This document shows positions 41,398 through 51,262 of a stretch of 64,000 bases of DNA, one piece after another (the first letter of the stretch is position 1; each line of letters opens with the position of its first letter). The stretch covers positions 434,001 through 498,000 of the forward strand of contig NZ_STGD01000001.1 in assembly GCF_005222755.1 (NCBI RefSeq), in the 5' to 3' direction. The position numbers and the translations under genes are program-made. The stretch comes from Roseomonas sp. HF4. GTDB taxonomy: Bacteria; Pseudomonadota; Alphaproteobacteria; Acetobacterales; Acetobacteraceae. A model generated the notes under the pieces. It ran no database searches. It was not told where the DNA came from and saw only the letters and a list, made by a program, of their open reading frames with translations.

Positions 41398-41777
41398 GCC
41401 TCCTCCTCCTCGTCGCCCTCGTCGCGGCGGGGGTCGAGGATGCGCCAGTTGCGTTCCTCGGCGTCGCGCACGGGGGTGTCGGCAAAGTCCTTCAGTTCCG
41501 ACCGGCTTACCCAGGCGTCGTCGCCCGCGCCCAGCACCTCGGCGTCCTCGCCATAGGCGAACCAGGCGTCGAGCACGGCCTTGGCGTCAAGGCCGGGGGC
41601 GCGGCAGCGCTCGACGGAATCGCGGACGTAGCGGCGGGCGAAGGCGTTGGCGTGCTCGATGCCGGTGAAGCCCGTGACGGTCTCGACCGGCTCGGATCCG
41701 TTGGCGCCGGACAGGTCCATGATCTGCACGGCGCATTCGCCGCGGGGGAAGACCTCGGCCTCGAATTCGCCGGTCAT
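41394..41777 (-). CDS. Unknown small protein, paralogue of the downstream gene product
   Basis: A 127-residue soluble protein with an acidic C-terminus (R-D-E-G-D-E-E-E-E-A). Its middle, FARRYVRDSVERCRA, aligns with EYARRFVRDQVEHLRA in the next gene. A W-V-S-R-S-E-L-K-D-F stretch follows. ATGA overlap with nadE upstream and with its paralogue downstream. Not recognised as a known family; the duplicate pair looks like a heteromeric or specialised partner set in a metabolic operon. Confidence 0.7.
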   Translation of the reverse strand: MTGEFEAEVFPRGECAVQIMDLSGANGSEPVETVTGFTGIEHANAFARRYVRDSVERCRAPGLDAKAVLDAWFAYGEDAEVLGAGDDAWVSRSELKDFADTPVRDAEERNWRILDPRRDEGDEEEEA

Positions 41778-43438
41778 GACACCAGCGCCGTAAAGCCATT
41801 GGTGATCGGATACCGGCGGTCGCGGCCGAAGGCGCGCGCCGTGATCTTCACGCCCGGCGGCGCCTGGCGGCGCTTGTATTCCGCGCGGTCGAGCAGCTTC
41901 CAGACGCGCAGGACCGTCGCGCGGTCGAAGCCTTCGGCCACCAGCGCATCGACCGACTTCTCGCCCTCCACCAGCCCTTCCAGGATCGCGTCCAGCACCT
42001 CGTAGGGCGGCAGGCTGTCCTGGTCCTTCTGGTCGGGGCGGAGTTCCGCGCTCGGCGGCTTGGTGATCACGCGCTCGGGCATCACGGCGCCGGTGGGGCC
42101 CAGCGCGCCCGCCGGCACATGCGCGTTGCGCCAGCGGCAGAGCGCGAAGACGGTCGTCTTGTAGACATCCTTCAGCACCGAATAGCCGCCCGCCATGTCG
42201 CCGTAGATGGTCGCGTAGCCGGTCGACATCTCGGACTTGTTGCCGGTGGTCAGCAGCATGTCGCCGAATTTGTTGGACAGCGCCATCAGCGTCACGCCGC
42301 GGATGCGGGACTGGATGTTTTCTTCCGTGATGTCGGGCGGGCGGTTGCCGAAGGCGGGCGCGAGCATCGCGCCGAAGGCCGCCATCGCGGGGCCGATGCC
42401 GATCGTGTCGTACCGGATGCCGAGCAGCCGCGCGCATTCGGCGGCGTCCTCCAGGCTTTCCGTGCTCGTGTAGGGCGATGGCATCATCACGCAGCGCACG
42501 CGGTCGGCGCCCAGCGCATCGACCGCGACCGCGGCCGAGATGGCGGAATCGATGCCGCCCGACAGCCCCAGCACCACGCCGGGGAAGCCGTTCTTGCCGA
42601 CGTAGTCGCGCAGGCCCAGCACCATCGCGCCGTAGATCTGCTCAAGCCGCGGCAGGGGCTTCACGACGGCCCCCTGCGCGGCGACCAGCCGGTCGCCTTC
42701 CCGCCGCCATTCGGTCAGGCGCACCTCCTCGGCGAACATCGGCAACAGGTGCGCGAGGCCGCGGTCGGGGTTCATGACGAAGGACGCGCCTTCGAAGACC
42801 AGCTCGTCCTGGCCGCCCACCTGGTTGACGAAGACGAAGCCGAGGCCCGTCTCCACCACCCGCTGCACGGCGAGGTCGATCCGTGCCTCGTGCTTCTCCG
42901 CCTCGAAGGGGGAGCCGTTGATCGCGATCAGGATCTCGGCGCCCGTCTCGCAGAGCGTCTCGGAGACGCTCGGGAACCACCAGTCCTCGCAGATCATGAG
43001 GCCGAGGCGGAAGCCGCGGAACGGCACCGGGCCGGGCGCGGGGCCGGCGTCGAACACCCGCTTGTCGTCGAAGACGCCGTAATTCGGCAGTTCGTGCTTG
43101 GCGCGGTGCGCGACGATCCGCCCGCCATCCAGCAGGAACAGCCCGTTGTGCAGCAGGTCCCCGTTCCGCCAGGGGCCGCCGACGACCAAGCCCGGGCCGC
43201 CATCGGCGGTCTCGGCGGCGAGATTCGCGATCGCTTCCTCGCAGGCCGTCACGAAGGCGGGCTTCTTGACCAGGTCCTCGGGCGGGTAGCCGGCGATGGA
43301 GAATTCCGGCGTCACCACCAGGTCGGCGCCGAGGCGCGCGGCCTCGGCGCGCGCGCGGCGGATGCGATCCGCATTCGCGAGGATCGCGCCCTCATGCGGG
43401 TTGATCTGGGCAAGCGCGATCTTCAGCGTGTGGGCCAT
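41774..43438 (-). CDS. nadE: Glutamine-dependent NAD+ synthetase
   Basis: A 554-residue two-domain enzyme. The N-terminal nitrilase-like glutaminase has the Glu-Lys-Cys triad at E45 (V-T-P-E-F-S), K114 (R-A-K-H-E-L-P) and C150 (M-I-C-E-D-W-W). The C-terminal synthetase carries the PP-loop GLSGGIDSA (291-299) and TTGNKSEMSTGYAT. It makes NAD from NaAD, ATP and glutamine, with ammonia channelled between domains. It is the first gene of a four-gene coupled operon with two small paralogues and gltX. Confidence 0.97.
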   Translation of the reverse strand: MAHTLKIALAQINPHEGAILANADRIRRARAEAARLGADLVVTPEFSIAGYPPEDLVKKPAFVTACEEAIANLAAETADGGPGLVVGGPWRNGDLLHNGLFLLDGGRIVAHRAKHELPNYGVFDDKRVFDAGPAPGPVPFRGFRLGLMICEDWWFPSVSETLCETGAEILIAINGSPFEAEKHEARIDLAVQRVVETGLGFVFVNQVGGQDELVFEGASFVMNPDRGLAHLLPMFAEEVRLTEWRREGDRLVAAQGAVVKPLPRLEQIYGAMVLGLRDYVGKNGFPGVVLGLSGGIDSAISAAVAVDALGADRVRCVMMPSPYTSTESLEDAAECARLLGIRYDTIGIGPAMAAFGAMLAPAFGNRPPDITEENIQSRIRGVTLMALSNKFGDMLLTTGNKSEMSTGYATIYGDMAGGYSVLKDVYKTTVFALCRWRNAHVPAGALGPTGAVMPERVITKPPSAELRPDQKDQDSLPPYEVLDAILEGLVEGEKSVDALVAEGFDRATVLRVWKLLDRAEYKRRQAPPGVKITARAFGRDRRYPITNGFTALVS

Positions 43439-43472
43439 GGTGCGCGGAACCTAGGGAGCGGGGGGCACAGGG

Positions 43473-44351
43473 TCAACGCGCGCCGCCCATGCCGAGCAGC
43501 ATCCCCGCCGAGACGAGCACGATGGCCAGCAGCGCCGGCAGGCCGAGCGCCTCCCCCAGCAGCGGCACGCCCGCGAGCGCGACCAGCCCCGGCACCGCCG
43601 CCCCGATCATGGTCGTGACCGCCGGCCCGAGCGCCGCGACCGAGCGGGTGAAGAGGATGCCCGCGAGCACCGCCGCCCCGCCGCCCTGGAAGGCCGCCTG
43701 CCCCAGCAGGGTGCCCCAGGCGGCGCCGGACATCCCGGAGGGCAGGAAGAACCACCAGACCGGCAGGTAGAGGGGCGCCGCGGCCAGCCCGATGGCCACG
43801 GTGGTGTCGAGCGCCGGAAGCCGCCAGCGCTGCACCAGGAGCGTATAGACGCCCCAGGAGGAGACGGCGGCGAGGAACAGCAGGTCGCCGCGCCAGGCGC
43901 CGGCCCAGTCCCCGCCGGACAGCCCGGCCAGGGCGAGGCTGCCCAGCGCGATCAGCCCGAGCCCGAGCGCCTGCCGCCCGCCGATCCGGCTCATGCCCAC
44001 CAGGAGGCCGAGCAGCGCCGTGACCGCCGGCAGCCCCGCCGCCATGACCGTCGCCCCGTGCGCCGCCGGCGCCAGGTGGTAGCCGGCATAGGCAAGCAGC
44101 GGGAAGCCAAAGCCCGCGAAGGCCAGCACGGGCGGCAGGCGGCGCGGCGCGATCCGCGGCAGGCCGCGCAGCGCGACGAAGGGCAGCACGCAGAGGAAGG
44201 CGCCGCCGTAGCGCAGCGCGGCAACGTCCCAGGAGGTCAGCGTGTCCCGCACCACGAAGCGGGAGACGAGGTGGAATGCCGCCCACACGACCAGGAGCAG
44301 GCCGGCGCAGAGCCAGCCGACACGCCGGTCCTGCGCCGCGCTGCCGGTCAT
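43473..44351 (-). CDS. EamA family (DMT) transporter
   Basis: A 292-residue protein of ten hydrophobic segments in two halves, the DMT fold; the second half begins near residue 150 with LFLAAVSSWGVYTLLVQRWRLP, parallel to the copy at 31815. The T-S-W-D-V-A-A-L-R-Y-G-G-A-F-L segment in the first half is the same family mark. It lies between nadE and pncB on the same strand, 22 bases from pncB. A link to NAD salvage is possible from position, but substrate is unknown. Paralogue of the gene at 31815, sharing the same layout. Confidence 0.88.
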   Translation of the reverse strand: MTGSAAQDRRVGWLCAGLLLVVWAAFHLVSRFVVRDTLTSWDVAALRYGGAFLCVLPFVALRGLPRIAPRRLPPVLAFAGFGFPLLAYAGYHLAPAAHGATVMAAGLPAVTALLGLLVGMSRIGGRQALGLGLIALGSLALAGLSGGDWAGAWRGDLLFLAAVSSWGVYTLLVQRWRLPALDTTVAIGLAAAPLYLPVWWFFLPSGMSGAAWGTLLGQAAFQGGGAAVLAGILFTRSVAALGPAVTTMIGAAVPGLVALAGVPLLGEALGLPALLAIVLVSAGMLLGMGGAR

Positions 44352-44373
44352 CGGTCGCGCGGCCGGCCGCGCC

Positions 44374-45609
44374 TCAGGCCGGGGATCCGTTCTTCCGCCG
44401 TGCCTCGCCGTGCCGGAGCAGGAACTCGCGGCCGACCTTCACGCGCGGGACGCCGTCGTACTCGACGATGTCCGCCGTGGCGTAGGTCTCGCTCCAGGCG
44501 TCGGGGATGAAGGACCCCGTGCCGACCACGTCGATCGGCGCGCGGGCCTCGGCCATGACGCGGCACTTGCCGACGCCGAAGCCGGAGGAGGCGACGATGC
44601 GCACCTTGGGGAAGCCCGCCTGGTCCAGCGCCTCGCGCATCTTCCAGATGGCGGCGGCCGAGACGCCGGTGCCGACCAGGTGGCGCAGTTCCGTCTCGCT
44701 GCGGTAGCGGCGGATCGCGCCCGGCGCGTGGCGTTCCAGCACGGCATAGGATTCCGCCGGGTCGAGCCCCTCGAGGAAGCGCCCGCCATGGGTGTCGAGG
44801 CGCATCGCCAGCCGCCCCTCGGCGGCCAGCGCCGGGAAGCGCTCGGCCACGGCCAGCGCATCCGTCACCTCCCGCCCGAAATAATCCACCAGCACGGTCA
44901 GCGGCTGGTCAGGGAAGGTCTCGTGGAACATCTCGGCGGCGCGGAGCGTGCTGCCGGCGTAGCCGATCAGGGCATGCGGCATCGTGCCGAAGCCGGCCTT
45001 CTGCCCGAACCAGTGCGCCGTCGCGTCGTTGGCGTTGCCGATGAAGCCCCGCGCCCCTTCCTTCTGCGCGGCGCGGGAGCCCACGGAGGCGGCGTAGGCC
45101 ATCATCTCCTGCATCTCGGCGCCCGCGCAGTGGCGCGCCTCCATGGCGAGGAAGGCCACCTTCGGCAGCTCGGCGCACATCTGGTAGGCGTTGTGCGCCG
45201 CGACGCAGGCGGCGCCCAGTTTCTGCAGCAGGATGGTCTCGAGGTCCGACAGCGCGACGAAGGACCCGGTGATGTAGAGCAGCGGGTCGCCCGCGCCGAC
45301 CCACTGGCCTTCATCGTGCATCACGTCGATGCGCACGTCGGTGCCGCGCGCGGCGGCGACGGCGCGCAGCCAGTCCAGCATCAGCCGCGGCGCCGAGACC
45401 ACCGGGCGGCGCAGGAACACGGCGTAGGTGACGCGCGCATCGCCGAAGCGGGCCACGATCTGCTTCGTGCGCGTGAAGTAGCTGTCGGTGCGCGCCGTGA
45501 TGTGGGCGTCCGAGGTCTCGGCCGGCGCCGCGGGCCCGTCCCGCCGTGCCAGCCCGGTGGCGAGCGCCGCGCCCAGCGTGCCGCCGCCGAGCGGGGCGGG
45601 CTTGTTCAT
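44374..45609 (-). CDS. pncB: Nicotinate phosphoribosyltransferase
   Basis: A 411-residue enzyme that makes nicotinate mononucleotide from nicotinate and PRPP in NAD salvage. Recognisable parts are the N-terminal [15 protein letters not shown], the central [20 protein letters not shown] (R-H-C-A), [26 protein letters not shown] and the PRPP-side [17 protein letters not shown], followed by [17 protein letters not shown]. It is coupled to aroG upstream by ATGA and lies one gene from nadE, so two NAD-salvage steps sit within 4 kb. It has the variant sequence typical of the alphaproteobacterial form. Confidence 0.92.
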   Translation of the reverse strand: MNKPAPLGGGTLGAALATGLARRDGPAAPAETSDAHITARTDSYFTRTKQIVARFGDARVTYAVFLRRPVVSAPRLMLDWLRAVAAARGTDVRIDVMHDEGQWVGAGDPLLYITGSFVALSDLETILLQKLGAACVAAHNAYQMCAELPKVAFLAMEARHCAGAEMQEMMAYAASVGSRAAQKEGARGFIGNANDATAHWFGQKAGFGTMPHALIGYAGSTLRAAEMFHETFPDQPLTVLVDYFGREVTDALAVAERFPALAAEGRLAMRLDTHGGRFLEGLDPAESYAVLERHAPGAIRRYRSETELRHLVGTGVSAAAIWKMREALDQAGFPKVRIVASSGFGVGKCRVMAEARAPIDVVGTGSFIPDAWSETYATADIVEYDGVPRVKVGREFLLRHGEARRKNGSPA

Positions 45610-46985
45610 TGCGCCGCCTGGGCGGGCGCCGCCTGGCCGGCGCCCTTGCGCGCCTTCAGCTCCTCGGCGATCAGGAAGGCGAGCTCGAGCGACTGCTCGG
45701 CATTGAGCCGCGGGTCGCAGGAAGTCGCGTAGTTGGCCGCGAGGTCCGTCTCGCTCAGCCGGTGGGCGCCGCCGAGGCACTCCGTCACGTCGCTGCCGGT
45801 CATCTCGACATGCACGCCGCCGGCGATGGTGCCCTCGGCCGCATGGACGTCGAAGAAGCCGCGCACCTCGGCCAGGATGCTGTCGAAGGCGCGGGTCTTG
45901 TAGGCGCCGACGGTCGTCGTGTTGCCGTGCATCGGGTCGCAGAGCCAGGTGACGTTGCGCCCGGCGTCGCGCACGGCGCGCACCAGGGGGGCCAGCTTCG
46001 CCTCCACCTTGTCGTGCCCCATGCGGGAGATGAGCGTGAGCCGCCCCTTCTCGTTCGCCGGGTTCAGGATCTCGGTCAGGCGCACGAGTTCGGCCGCGTC
46101 CATGCTGGGCCCGACCTTCATGCCGATGGGGTTCCTGACGCCGCGCAGGAATTCCACATGCGCGCCGTCCGGCTGGCGCGTACGGTCGCCGATCCAGAGG
46201 AAATGGGCGGAGCACGCATAGGCGTCGCCGGTGGTGGAATCGACGCGCGTCAGCGCCTGCTCGTAGGGCAGCAGCAGGCTCTCGTGGCTCGTGTAGAAGT
46301 CGGTCTCGCGCACCTGGGGCAGGTCCGACATGCCGCAGGCCTGCATGAAGTTCAGCGTCTGGTCGATACGGGTCGCGAGGTCGTCGTACCGCCCGGCCAG
46401 CGGGCTGCGCGCCACGAAGCCGAGGTTCCAGCGATGGACGTGGTGGAGGTCGGCATAGCCGCCCGTCGCGAAGGCGCGCAACAGGTTCATGGTGCCGGCC
46501 GACTGCATGTACGCGAATTCCATGCGCGCCGGGTCGGGGATGCGGGCCTCGGCCGTGAAGTCCGGGCCGTTCACGATGTCCCCGCGATAGGAGGGCAGCG
46601 TCACGCCGTCCTTGGTCTCGGTGTCGCTGCTGCGCGGCTTGGCGAACTGCCCGGCCATGCGTCCGAGCTTCACCACCGGCACCTGGCCGCCGAAGGTCAG
46701 CACGACCGCCATCTGGAGCAGCACGCGGAAGGTGTCGCGGATGATGTTGGCGGTGAAGTCGCCGAAGCTCTCGGCGCAGTCGCCGCCCTGCAGGACGAAG
46801 GCCTCGCCGTCGCCGGCGCGCGCAAGTGCTGACCGGAGGCGCCGGGCCTCGCCTGCAAAAACCAGCGGGGGAAATCGCGCGATCTTCCCTTCCATGGCGG
46901 CAAGCGCCGCCTGGTCCGGATAGTCCGGCACCTGCCGGATCGGCATCGCCCGCCATGAATCGGGGCTCCAGCCTCGCGCGGTCAT
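45606..46985 (-). CDS. aroG: Class II 3-deoxy-7-phosphoheptulonate synthase
   Basis: A 459-residue plant/Mycobacterium-type (class II) DAHP synthase, the first enzyme of aromatic amino acid synthesis. Signatures are [15 protein letters not shown] (about 74-88, with metal Cys), [38 protein letters not shown] and [10 protein letters not shown]. The ATG at 46985 matches the family's W-S-P-D-S-W-R start; the extension to 47081 was rejected. Overlaps the pncB start by ATGA. The gene is divergent from the beta-lactamase-fold gene at 47099. Class II enzymes are found in many proteobacteria. Confidence 0.95.
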   Translation of the reverse strand: MTARGWSPDSWRAMPIRQVPDYPDQAALAAMEGKIARFPPLVFAGEARRLRSALARAGDGEAFVLQGGDCAESFGDFTANIIRDTFRVLLQMAVVLTFGGQVPVVKLGRMAGQFAKPRSSDTETKDGVTLPSYRGDIVNGPDFTAEARIPDPARMEFAYMQSAGTMNLLRAFATGGYADLHHVHRWNLGFVARSPLAGRYDDLATRIDQTLNFMQACGMSDLPQVRETDFYTSHESLLLPYEQALTRVDSTTGDAYACSAHFLWIGDRTRQPDGAHVEFLRGVRNPIGMKVGPSMDAAELVRLTEILNPANEKGRLTLISRMGHDKVEAKLAPLVRAVRDAGRNVTWLCDPMHGNTTTVGAYKTRAFDSILAEVRGFFDVHAAEGTIAGGVHVEMTGSDVTECLGGAHRLSETDLAANYATSCDPRLNAEQSLELAFLIAEELKARKGAGQAAPAQAAQ

Positions 46986-47098
46986 TGTCTGGCACTCTCC
47001 CTCAACGAAGTCGGGCACCATAGCCGCGCGGCAGGGGATGGGGGAAGCCGCGCCGGCATGGCAGGGTGGCGGCTCAGCCATGGCGGGGGATCGGGGCG

Positions 47099-48262
47099 AT
47101 GGACGGCAAGGACGCGGCGGCGATCCTGATGCAGGGCGCGGTGCAGGCGGGGAAGGTGCCGGGCATCGCGATCGCGGCCGGCGGGCGGGAGGAGGCCGGC
47201 TTCGCGGCCGGCTTCGGCGTCCGGCGGCTCGGCGCGCCGGAGGCCATGGCGCCCGACACGGTGGTCTGGATCGCGTCGATGACCAAGGCCATCACGGCGA
47301 CGGCGGCGATGCGGCTGGTCGAGGCCGGGCGGCTCGCGCTCGACGCCCCGGCCGCCGAGGCCGTGCCGGCGCTGGGCGCCGTGCAGGTGCTGGAGGGGTT
47401 CGACGATGCCGGCCGGCCGCGGCTGCGCGCGCCGAAGCGCCCCGTGACGCTGCGCCACCTGCTGACCCATACCTCGGGCTTCGGCTACGACATGTGGAGC
47501 GGGGAGCTCGGCCGATACCGCAAGGCGACCGGCACGCCAGCCGTCACCACCTGCCGCGATGCCGCGCTCGGCCTGCCCTTGCTGTTCGACCCCGGGGAGG
47601 GCTGGACCTACGGCATCGGCATCGACTGGGTCGGCAAGATGGTGGAGGCCGCGAGCGGCGAGCGGCTCGGCGCGCATCTGGACCGCACGCTGTTCGCCCC
47701 GCTCGGCATGGCGGACACGGCCTTCCGCCTGCGCGACGACATGCGGGCGCGGCTCGCGCCGGTCCATGCGCGGGCAGCGGACGGGTCGCTGGCGCCGATC
47801 GCGCTCGAGGTCGAGCAAGACCCGGAATTCGAGATGGGCGGCGGCGGGCTCTATTCCACGGCGCGCGACTACCTCGCCTTCGCGCGCATGATCCTGAACG
47901 GCGGGCGGCATGGGCGCGACCGCCTGCTGAAGCCCGAGACGGTGGCCGAGATGGCGCGCGACCAGATCGGGCCGTTGTCCGTCACGCCGATGAAGACCGC
48001 CGCGCCGGCGGCGACGAACGACGTGGATTTCTTTCCCGGCCTGCCCTGCGGCTGGGGCCTATCCTTCCTGGTCAACCGCAAGACGACGCCCGAGGGGCGC
48101 TCGGCCGGCGGGCTGGCCTGGGCTGGGTTGGCCAACACCTACTACTGGATCGACCATGGGCGCGGCACGGCGGGGGTGTTCCTGACGCAGGTCATGCCGT
48201 TCTTCGACGCGAAGGCGGTCGGGCTGTTCCGGGCGTTCGAGGCGCGGATGAACGGGCTGTGA
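47099..48262 (+). CDS. Beta-lactamase family serine hydrolase (EstB-like)
   Basis: A 387-residue class C beta-lactamase/DD-peptidase-fold protein without signal peptide. [10 protein letters not shown] (about 58-67) holds the S-x-x-K catalytic motif, [10 protein letters not shown] (about 177-186) the Y-x-N-like second motif, and [14 protein letters not shown] the third H-x-G. Absence of a signal and the Y-G-I variant make an esterase or other hydrolase more likely than an antibiotic-destroying lactamase. The start at 47099 avoids a low-complexity upstream extension. It is divergent from aroG. Confidence 0.88.
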   Translation: MDGKDAAAILMQGAVQAGKVPGIAIAAGGREEAGFAAGFGVRRLGAPEAMAPDTVVWIASMTKAITATAAMRLVEAGRLALDAPAAEAVPALGAVQVLEGFDDAGRPRLRAPKRPVTLRHLLTHTSGFGYDMWSGELGRYRKATGTPAVTTCRDAALGLPLLFDPGEGWTYGIGIDWVGKMVEAASGERLGAHLDRTLFAPLGMADTAFRLRDDMRARLAPVHARAADGSLAPIALEVEQDPEFEMGGGGLYSTARDYLAFARMILNGGRHGRDRLLKPETVAEMARDQIGPLSVTPMKTAAPAATNDVDFFPGLPCGWGLSFLVNRKTTPEGRSAGGLAWAGLANTYYWIDHGRGTAGVFLTQVMPFFDAKAVGLFRAFEARMNGL

Positions 48263-48293
48263 GGGGGCATGGGGGGCTCCGCCCCCTCTTCGC

Positions 48294-49640
48294 CTACTCC
48301 GCCGCCTGCGACCGCGTCGCGAAGAACCGGTTCTCCGGCCTCGGCAGCCCGAGGTGCTCCCGCAGCGTCGTGCCTTCGTAGTCCTGCCGGAAGATCCCGC
48401 GCCGCTGCAGTTCCGGCACCACCCGGTCGACGAAGGCGTCGAGCCCTTCCGGCACGAAGGGGAACATCACGTTGAATCCGTCGCAGGCGCGGCTTTCCAG
48501 CCATTCCTGCATCTCGTCCGCGATGGTCTGCGGCGTGCCGACGATGGCGGCGCCGCCGTAGCCGCCCAGGCGCTGGGCGAGCTGGCGGACCGTCAGGTTC
48601 TCGCGCCGGGCCATGGCGATGGCCCGCTCGCGGCCGGATTTGCTGGCCTCGGTGTCCGGTATCTCGGGCAGGGGTCCGTCCGGGTCGAAGGCGCGGGCGT
48701 CGACGCCGAGCGCGATGGAGAGCGCGCCGATTGCGCTTTCGTAATGGACCAGGCTGTCGAGCCTGGCGCGCTTCTCCTTCGCGGCCTCGACCGTGTGGCC
48801 CACCACGACCAGCGCGCCCGGCAGGATCCTGATGTGATCGGGGTTGCGGCCGACGGCCGCCGCGCGGGACTTCACGTCCGCGTAGAAGGCCTGCGCGTCG
48901 GCGATCGGGCCGCCGGCGGCGAAGACCATCTCGGCGGTCTCGGCCGCGAGTTGGCGGCCGGCATCCGATGCGCCCGCCTGCACGATCAGCGGCCAGCCCT
49001 GCACGGGGCGGGCGACGTTGAGCGGGCCGCGCACGCTGAGCTCCGGCCCGACATGGTTGAGCACGTGCATCTTCGCAGGGTCCCAGAAGATGCCGCTCTC
49101 GACGTCGCGGATGAAGGCGTCGTCGGCGAAGCTGTCCCAGAGCCCGGTGACGACCTCGTAGAATTCGCGCGCCCGCTTGTAGCGCTCGCCATGGGCCATA
49201 TGGGCGTCATGGCCGAAATTCTGCGCCGCGTCCGGGTTTGCGGTGGTGACAACGTTCCACCCGGCGCGTCCGTTCGAGATGTGGTCCAGCGAGGCGAACT
49301 TCCGGGCTACGTGATAGGGGTCGTTGTAGGTGGTGGAGGCGGTCGCGATCAGACCGATGCGCTCGGTGACCGCGGCGAGCGCGGGCAGCAGCGTCAGCGG
49401 GTCGAAGGACGTGACGGTGTGGCTCCGGCGCAGCGCCTCGATCGGCATGTTCAGCAGCGCGAGGTGGTCCGCCATGAAGAAGGCGTCGAACTTGCCGGCT
49501 TCGAGCTTCTGGATGAGCGCCTTGAGGCGTGGGAAGGAGAAGTTCGCGTCCGGCCAGGCGCCGGGGTAGCGCCAGGCCCCGGCGTGGATCGAGACGGGGC
49601 GCATGAAGGCGCCGAGATGCAGGCGACGCGTGGCAGGCAT
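48294..49640 (-). CDS. FMN-dependent monooxygenase, NtaA/DmoA-type LLM family
   Basis: A 448-residue luciferase-like flavin monooxygenase. The sequence opens MPATRRLHLGAFMRPVSIHAGAWRYPGAWP, then FFMADHLALLN, the F-x-A-D motif, and FDPLTLLPALAAVTERIGLIATASTTYNDPYHVARKFASLDHIS, diagnostic for the NtaA/SnaA/DszA group that uses reduced FMN made by a separate reductase. NGRAGWNVVTTANPDAAQNF follows, with the N-V-V-T of the family. Such enzymes oxidise chelators, sulfones, alkanes or sulfonates. No reductase partner is beside it. Lies downstream of, and on the opposite strand to, the beta-lactamase-fold gene. Confidence 0.92.
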   Translation of the reverse strand: MPATRRLHLGAFMRPVSIHAGAWRYPGAWPDANFSFPRLKALIQKLEAGKFDAFFMADHLALLNMPIEALRRSHTVTSFDPLTLLPALAAVTERIGLIATASTTYNDPYHVARKFASLDHISNGRAGWNVVTTANPDAAQNFGHDAHMAHGERYKRAREFYEVVTGLWDSFADDAFIRDVESGIFWDPAKMHVLNHVGPELSVRGPLNVARPVQGWPLIVQAGASDAGRQLAAETAEMVFAAGGPIADAQAFYADVKSRAAAVGRNPDHIRILPGALVVVGHTVEAAKEKRARLDSLVHYESAIGALSIALGVDARAFDPDGPLPEIPDTEASKSGRERAIAMARRENLTVRQLAQRLGGYGGAAIVGTPQTIADEMQEWLESRACDGFNVMFPFVPEGLDAFVDRVVPELQRRGIFRQDYEGTTLREHLGLPRPENRFFATRSQAAE

Positions 49641-49807
49641 GGGCTGTTCCTGAACGGGATGCCGGCCACGCAGGCCAGCACTGCTTGCCGGGGTAGGTCG
49701 TCTCTACGGCCGGGCGATGCAAGGTGCGCCGCGCGCCGCCGACGCAGCAGCGAAATCCTTGCGCCGGGGACGGAGCCGGGAGCGTATCCAGCCGTCCCGC
49801 GCCGGTT

Positions 49808-49828
49808 GCGGGGAAGGACCTTCCCCGC
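49808..49828. repeat. Palindrome related to GGGGAAGGACCTTCCCC, second copy
   Basis: A 10-bp stem GCGGGGAAGG and CCTTCCCCGC around one central A. It begins 2 bases from the gor stop at 49830 (downstream on the minus strand). The core is identical to 39659-39675. Near a stop codon it could be a terminator, but no T-run follows on this strand. Confidence 0.6.
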
Positions 49829-49829
49829 C

Positions 49830-51212
49830 CTATTGCGCTGCGGCAGCCTCGGGGACACCGGCTTCGCGCGTGCGCGTGCGCAGCGTCACGAATTCCTCGG
49901 CCGCCGTGGGGTGGATGCCGATGGTGCGGTCGAAATCCTGCTTGGTCGCGCCCATGCCGACCGCGATGCCGATGCCCTGCATGATCTCGGCCGAATCCTC
50001 GCCCAGCATGTGCGCGCCCAGCACCTTCTGGGTGCGCTGGCAGACCACCAGCTTCATCAGCGTCCGCCGTCCGTCGCGCTTGCTGATGGTGTGGCGCATC
50101 GGCGTGAAGCGCGTGACGTAGACATCGACGGGGCCGCGTGCGGCGGCGTCGGCTTCCGTGAGCCCGACGGTCGCGATCGGCGGGGTCATGAACACGGCGG
50201 TGGGCACGTTCTCGTAGGAGGCGCGGCGCGGGTTGCCGCCGAACAGCGTGTCGGCCAGCGCATGGCCGACGGCGGTCGCCATGGGCGTGAGGTTCACGCG
50301 GTCGATCACGTCGCCGATGGCATGGATGTGGGGCTGCGCGGTCCGGTGGTCGTCATCGACCGGGATGGCGCCACCGGCCGTCACCGCGATTCCCGCGCGG
50401 TCGAGCCCGAGTCCCGCCGTGTTCGGCGCGCGGCCGGTGCAGAAGAAGACGGCGTCGGCCTCCCGCATGAAGGTGCTGCCGCCGGTGACCATCAGCTGGT
50501 CGTCCACGCGTTCGATGCGCGCGGGGGTGACATCCGGGTTCAGGCGGATGCCGTTGGCGGCCAGCGATTCGGCCGCCGCGGCGCGCACATCCTCGTCGAA
50601 GCCGCGCAGCGGCAGGGCGGCGCGGTACATCAGATCCACCTCGGCGCCCAGGCCGCGCAGGATGGAGGCGAATTCGACCGCGATGTAGCCGGCGCCGATG
50701 ACGATGGCGCGCTTCGGCAGCGCCTTCAGCGTGAACAGGTCGTCCGAGACCAGGCCAAGTTCGGCGCCGGGCATGTCGAGCCGCGTCGGCGTGCCGCCGG
50801 TGGCGACGACGATGCGCTCCGCCGTCACGCGCTGGCCGCCGACATCGAGCATATGCGGGTCGAGGAAGCTCGCGCGCGCGTCGAAGGCGGTGACGCCGGC
50901 GCCGGCCAGCAGCTTGCCGTAGATGCCCGACAGGCGGGCGACCTCGGCGTCCCGCGCCGCGGCCAGCCTGGCCCAGTCATGGCCGGCCACCGAGATGTCC
51001 CACCCGAAGGCGGCGGCATCCCCGGCCCAGGCGCCGTATTCAGCGGCGTTGACCATGATCTTCTTGGGCACGCAGCCGACATTGACGCAGGTGCCGCCCC
51101 AGAAGCGTTCCTCGGCCACCGCCACGCGGGCGCCGTGGCCCGCCGCGATGCGCGCCAGCCGCACGCCGGCCGAGCCGCCGCCGATGACAAACAGGTCGAA
51201 GTCGTAGGCCAT
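49830..51212 (-). CDS. gor: Glutathione-disulfide reductase
   Basis: A 460-residue flavoprotein that reduces GSSG with NADPH. FVIGGGSAGVRLARIAAGHG (8-27) binds FAD, GGTCVNVGCVPKK (39-51) carries the redox Cys42 and Cys47, IVIGAGYIAVEFASILRGLG is the NADPH Rossmann loop, and the C-terminal GIHPTAAEEFVTLRTRTREAG holds the H-P-T active-site acid-base pair. The start at 51212 matches the family; a longer frame runs through the intergenic gap and MaoC gene. It follows maoC by 50 bases on the same strand. Confidence 0.95.
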   Translation of the reverse strand: MAYDFDLFVIGGGSAGVRLARIAAGHGARVAVAEERFWGGTCVNVGCVPKKIMVNAAEYGAWAGDAAAFGWDISVAGHDWARLAAARDAEVARLSGIYGKLLAGAGVTAFDARASFLDPHMLDVGGQRVTAERIVVATGGTPTRLDMPGAELGLVSDDLFTLKALPKRAIVIGAGYIAVEFASILRGLGAEVDLMYRAALPLRGFDEDVRAAAAESLAANGIRLNPDVTPARIERVDDQLMVTGGSTFMREADAVFFCTGRAPNTAGLGLDRAGIAVTAGGAIPVDDDHRTAQPHIHAIGDVIDRVNLTPMATAVGHALADTLFGGNPRRASYENVPTAVFMTPPIATVGLTEADAAARGPVDVYVTRFTPMRHTISKRDGRRTLMKLVVCQRTQKVLGAHMLGEDSAEIMQGIGIAVGMGATKQDFDRTIGIHPTAAEEFVTLRTRTREAGVPEAAAAQ

Positions 51213-51262
51213 GTGCGAGTTCCGTCCGGTCGGGCGCAGGATATGCGGCGCCGCGGCGCCGG

